Assembly (NCBI GenBank): GCA_038363925.1
Contig: JAQQWL010000007.1
Coordinates: forward strand, 1,984,001 to 2,048,000
Length of the DNA stretch: 64,000 nt
From: Apiospora phragmitis
Taxonomy: Eukaryota > Ascomycota > Sordariomycetes > Amphisphaeriales > Apiosporaceae
Direction of reading: 5' to 3'
Shown here: positions 60,301 through 64,000 of the stretch, piece after piece
Layout: every line of letters starts with the position of its first letter
How positions within the stretch are numbered: the first letter of the stretch is position 1
Notes under the pieces: generated by a model
The model's database searches: none
What the model was told of the DNA's origin: nothing
What the model saw: the letters and a program-made list of their open reading frames with translations, nothing else
Translations under genes and position numbers: made by a program

Positions 60301-61605
60301 GTGTCAGCATGAGCCAAGCTTCTGTCAAAGGGGCACATTCTCAACAAGTTTGGTCGAGAGAAGCTAATCGCACACAATACGCACACACGCAGAGAGAGAG
60401 AGAAGTTACTTGGCTTACGAGAGAGCCGCTTCTTGTCTCAGTGGCATAGCGGGCAGTTACCGGTACCATATCAGGGGAATGTCCATATGTAGTCTCACGC
60501 CGCATCGCCCTACCCCTGAATGACGATGGCACGGAAGGCGACGATAGCGCAACTTGCTTTGGAACTGAACAGACAACCGTTCAGGAAGGAGTCTTTGTTC
60601 AGTGAAAAGACAGTGCGTCAAAGTTCAGCCACTTTTCGCTACACTTCATGCTGAGTGAAGATACTGACATATGTCTGATATCAGGCAATGGTCAGGTTTG
60701 GCAAGTCACGCGTGACACGCGCGTTGGGTCTTCGTTCGCAGCTAGGATTGTGACAATGTACTACCTGATGCCAATCGTGACTTATAGTGGAATATGAAAG
60801 CCCATGGACGGCCCAATACGAGTTTCACAAGATGGGCAGATGATACAAGTAGATAGAGGGGAACGGCTGACCAAGGGCTGCCTGTCTGGCTATCAAGAGT
60901 TCCAGTGCCAATGTACCCCATAGGGCTCTTATTCGTAGCGACAATACTACCTACTATTAGCTACATACATCATAGATAACGTAATACTTCCAAGTTTATA
61001 ATGTAGCTGAGGCGGTATCGAAGTGGTTAAGGGTTTCCACAGGTCTCCTAGGGTAATATGACAACCCCAAAAGGGACTGAGCCAAGTCAGCAGTAACGGA
61101 CGACAGAAACATCTTTGGAAGTAATGTAACGAGTTTTCAGGGAAAACTCCCACATGATACTGTCACTGTTCCTATCGTTAATATGAACTGGTCACCAGAG
61201 AGAACGGCAGCGGTACGCGAAGCCTTTTCCTGGCAAGGCGGAAACAAATTTCCAGCCCGTCGTAAACGTCAAAGCAGAGTCCAAAAAACACCGTATGGTA
61301 ATGTACATGCACTGAGAGATATATTGGTACGTACTTGTTCGAGTATCTCATCTCCGGCTCCGTCACCTCGTAGCGTTTCTACGCCATCAACAACCCATTC
61401 ACCTGTAAGTAAACCCGTCTTGAGTCGCTAGTAAGACTCCTCATCAGAATGTGTCAGAATGTTTCTTCGCCAAACTTGTAATAGGACACAAGTACCAGCC
61501 TCCCCCGAATCCAATCCTCAAATGATCCAGCTACCTACTACCATGCCTGCCCAGGATCATTCCCGTCCCTTGTCAATACCGCGTCATACTCCTTTGACAA
61601 TGACT

Positions 61606-62907
61606 TCAAGCGGTGCCACTCCTGGGCTCAGAAAATGAACGTCGCTCTTCAAGGGAGGTGTCTCGCACACCATGACGTCGACTGAAGAGACGGGGCCTAG
61701 ATTCAGGTTGTGGTACAGGTCTCTCTAGACTGCCATCACTACCACCGATCGTAACCAATCCCGCGACATCTGCTTTCTTGAGAGCCACAGAAGCTCGTTT
61801 GAAGCCGAGGCGTAGGGTGAAATAGCTGAGTATGGGGGTAATGGTTGACAGACATACACCCATGACGCCAGTAGCGGTTTCCAGAACGAGGAACACTGCT
61901 AGATTGACCGAATCTGTAATTGAGTAAGCCTCGCAGTCCCACGTCGGCTATACTATAAGTACTCACACAATTGGTCGACATTTGGATCTTTGAAGTAATC
62001 TTCTGTTCCTGACCATCGAACCCATGCGGATGCAGTTGATCTGCGTCGATGTGAGTATTCATATGAGTATGGAGGCCAGAAACTGCTTACAAGCCAGCCA
62101 GTAGGAAAAGCCCAATAATCGCGGTTTTCTGCCATCTTTTGACATGAAGCTGGACAATTGCCCGTACGGGCAGTGCAAGAATGAATACGTTGAGAACAGT
62201 ATCAATGACAGTGCTAGTCGTGCTAAACCAGCGTGTCGGGTTGAGGCATTTGGTTTTGGTACCGTTGCTCCATCCTAGTGAGATCGGGTGGCAGCCAAAG
62301 ATCAGCATGATTTCGAAAGAAAGACAGTATGCTGCCACAACCGCCCCAATAGTATAGACACCGAGACGAATGTGCCGCTGAGGGAAGATGCGAAGGTATA
62401 GCGCGAGGACTGAGGCTTTAACCAAACAGAGCGTGGCTACACCTATGATTGCAAGCGCGTAACCACACTGACTGGTATTAGTAAAATAGAGAGTATCAAA
62501 GAGAGCGGAGTCCTCTGTTTGGGATAAAGGGTATTCTAACTTTCGCTAATACCTCGAGGGCTTCTGCAGCATTTGGCTTCATGATGACTGTTATTGTGTG
62601 CTGTCCTTCTCCGTAGGCGGCCAATGCTCTCTCTCGTCAGTAACAAAGTCCTATAAACCTTCGGCTGAAAGTAGAACTTGCTCGTTATCATGATTGCTGC
62701 GTGTCCATAGCTGAATATCTGTGCAGCTATGACGATCCAGTCGTCGACTCCGAGCCTCATTCTTTGGATGCGGCGTGACAGCAGACGCAGGGCAAGGCAT
62801 ATAGTGGAAACCACATTCAGCCAGACACAAGAGTGGATGATGACAGCGCGTCTATCATCCTTCATCTGTTCCGGGGCAATAGGGGGAACGCCTGGAATTG
62901 AGACCAT
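61606..62907 (-). CDS. Rhodopsin-domain integral membrane protein, PTH11-like (five exons)
   Basis: This is a fungal seven-helix membrane protein of the rhodopsin-like family often called PTH11-related. Exons in order are 62678-62907, 62553-62628, 62091-62467, 61967-62040 and 61606-61913, giving about 354 residues. Helix one is VIIHSCVWLNVVSTICLALR, followed by the family signature RLGVDDWIVIAAQIFSYG. Then come AAYGEGQHTI, ATLCLVKASVLALYLRIFPQ, VGAVVAAYCLSFEIMLIFGC-like helices, VIDTVLNVFILALPV, TAIIGLFLLAG and finally LETATGVMGVCLSTITPILS, all typical. The first intron (62629-62677, donor GTTCTA) is weak but restores the frame. No CFEM domain is present. The C-terminal tail is Arg/Ser-rich and cytosolic. 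The family acts in environmental sensing or is of unknown role; the ligand is not known. Confidence 0.88.
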
Positions 62908-64000
62908 GATGATGACCTAGTCGTACTGGTGGAAAGGGAGGATGATTTGGGCTGCCAGAGCAATTGAGGACAGAGGCTTGGAGCTGACATATTCGACCGA
63001 GGAGGCCCAGGGATGATGTGACACTATATAACAACATCGACATTGCTTTCTCATTCATTCGAGTCGAGAAGGGTCCGAAATTACACAGGTTCGTCCCTTG
63101 CTTTGCTTTGCTTGCTTGCTACGGCAAACACGGACTCGACAGTATGCGGCCCGCCCCTCCGCTTCGGGAGTACTCAGCATATGAGAGGCTGAGAGGCACG
63201 TTTCCTCTCAAATTTGGATCCCGACATATTGAAATATACAAGTCGGACCCTTGCATCCAAGATCCTCTGAGGAGACGAGCCCTTACCCGATGAAAGTTCG
63301 CTAGTTACCCTCCCTTGCTTGAAGGTATGAACATCGACTCAGCGATTTTGAGATTGATATTTCTGCAATGAACACCCCGAATTGAACCAGTGCTAGTAGA
63401 TAAAGCATTAGCAGACGATCTAGAAGCGAAGTGCAAAGATCGTTGCTTGGTGACTCTCCGAAACCAGTAGGTATTCGTCTTTGGAGGAGACTCGGAATAG
63501 CTTTGGATGGAGTATGCGATATTCCACTCAGTTCACAACGCCTATGAGAGAGTCGTCCACCACCAGGCTACGGCCGTTTTAATGTTTGCTACATTCTAAA
63601 CTGCTCGTCAACGATAGGATATTGCTTCGACTAATCTCGAGTGGGGTATCAGTTCTAGACCATCAGATTAGGTAAGGATGTAGCAAACCGTATCAAGGGT
63701 CAGAGGGGAAGCGATTATGTAAGTAATCCTCGTCCTATTTGTTCGTCTTGGATCCTATTGGGTAATAAGTTACTGATGCATGAACGCCACAACGGTGCTG
63801 CACTAACTGCTACTTCAGTACGATATGATAGCAAGCGTTCGTGTTCTAGGACGATGCTAGAAAAACTCGATATTAATTCCCCATTTGACAAGGACACATC
63901 TGTTCGAAAATCTCGGGACCGATACGAAGAGACTAGATGGGACTAATCCAAACATACAGGGCAAGCCACCAGAGGTAGGCTTCCCCCGTAGATGAGAGGA
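62908..64000. other. Right end of window, no recognisable gene
   Basis: This holds the promoter of the rhodopsin-domain gene, then intergenic DNA. Open frames are 91 codons or fewer, and none is protein-like. A gene could start beyond the window. Confidence 0.5.

Larger units (their letters stand above)
53331..61605. other. Gene-poor block of 8.3 kb
   Basis: No gene is supported. Open frames are below 120 codons except one that owes its length to a TC microsatellite. Possible decayed coding sequence lies at about 59735-60230 on the minus strand. An 18-bp perfect palindrome is at 57284-57301. I see no intact mobile element. Confidence 0.45.

Noticed and set aside
61015..61060. tRNA-like A-box (GAAGTGGTTAAGG)
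   Set aside because: It resembles a Ser/Leu tRNA D arm, but no acceptor, anticodon or T arm follows.

Overview
This window is nuclear DNA of a filamentous ascomycete (Pezizomycotina, probably a Sordariomycete). The reasons are short GT-AG introns (about 49-131 bp, with CTAAC/CTGAC-like branch sites), a Zn2Cys6 regulator, a fungal-type H3K27 methyltransferase with CXC and SET domains, eisosome and SUR7 cortical proteins, a PP1-like PPZ phosphatase and a fungal rhodopsin-like membrane protein. The genus cannot be named from sequence alone. Starts were taken from ATG codons and exons were joined by eye from splice signals and protein continuity. Layout: 1.3-8.0 kb holds ERO1 (+), USB1 (-) and an unrecognised basic-ended protein (+) with a recent 31-residue tandem duplication. 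9.3-13.2 kb holds a possible small ORF, a HIT-family gene with an apparent one-base frameshift, and a frame-broken gene for a Cys-rich zinc-ribbon protein. 14.3-15.4 kb holds a SUR7/PalI-family membrane protein (-). 20.0-34.3 kb is the conserved core: PPZ phosphatase (+), KMT6/EZH2 (-), the eisosome protein PIL1 (+) and WDR6/Trm734 (+), followed by an initiator tRNA-Met. 39.4-41.8 kb is a Zn2Cys6 regulator of PrtT/War1 type. 51.3-53.3 kb is an unrecognised conserved-looking regulator with a possible Myb/SANT-like core. 61.6-62.9 kb is a five-exon rhodopsin-domain membrane protein (-). The remaining DNA, especially 41.8-51.3 kb and 53.3-61.6 kb, is gene-poor. It carries microsatellites, minisatellites and palindromes, and I see no intact transposon, LTR pair or CRISPR array. 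The genes do not form one pathway. They are mostly housekeeping: oxidative folding in the ER, U6 snRNA maturation, cortical membrane organisation (PIL1 and a SUR7-like protein), Ser/Thr phosphatase signalling, facultative heterochromatin and tRNA anticodon-loop methylation, plus two regulators. I found no clear new multi-gene system. The best leads are the 51.3 kb regulator, the broken zinc-ribbon gene, the duplicated-repeat protein, and one-base frame breaks in HIT and PIL1 that both sit in homopolymers. These breaks could be sequencing errors or real mutations.
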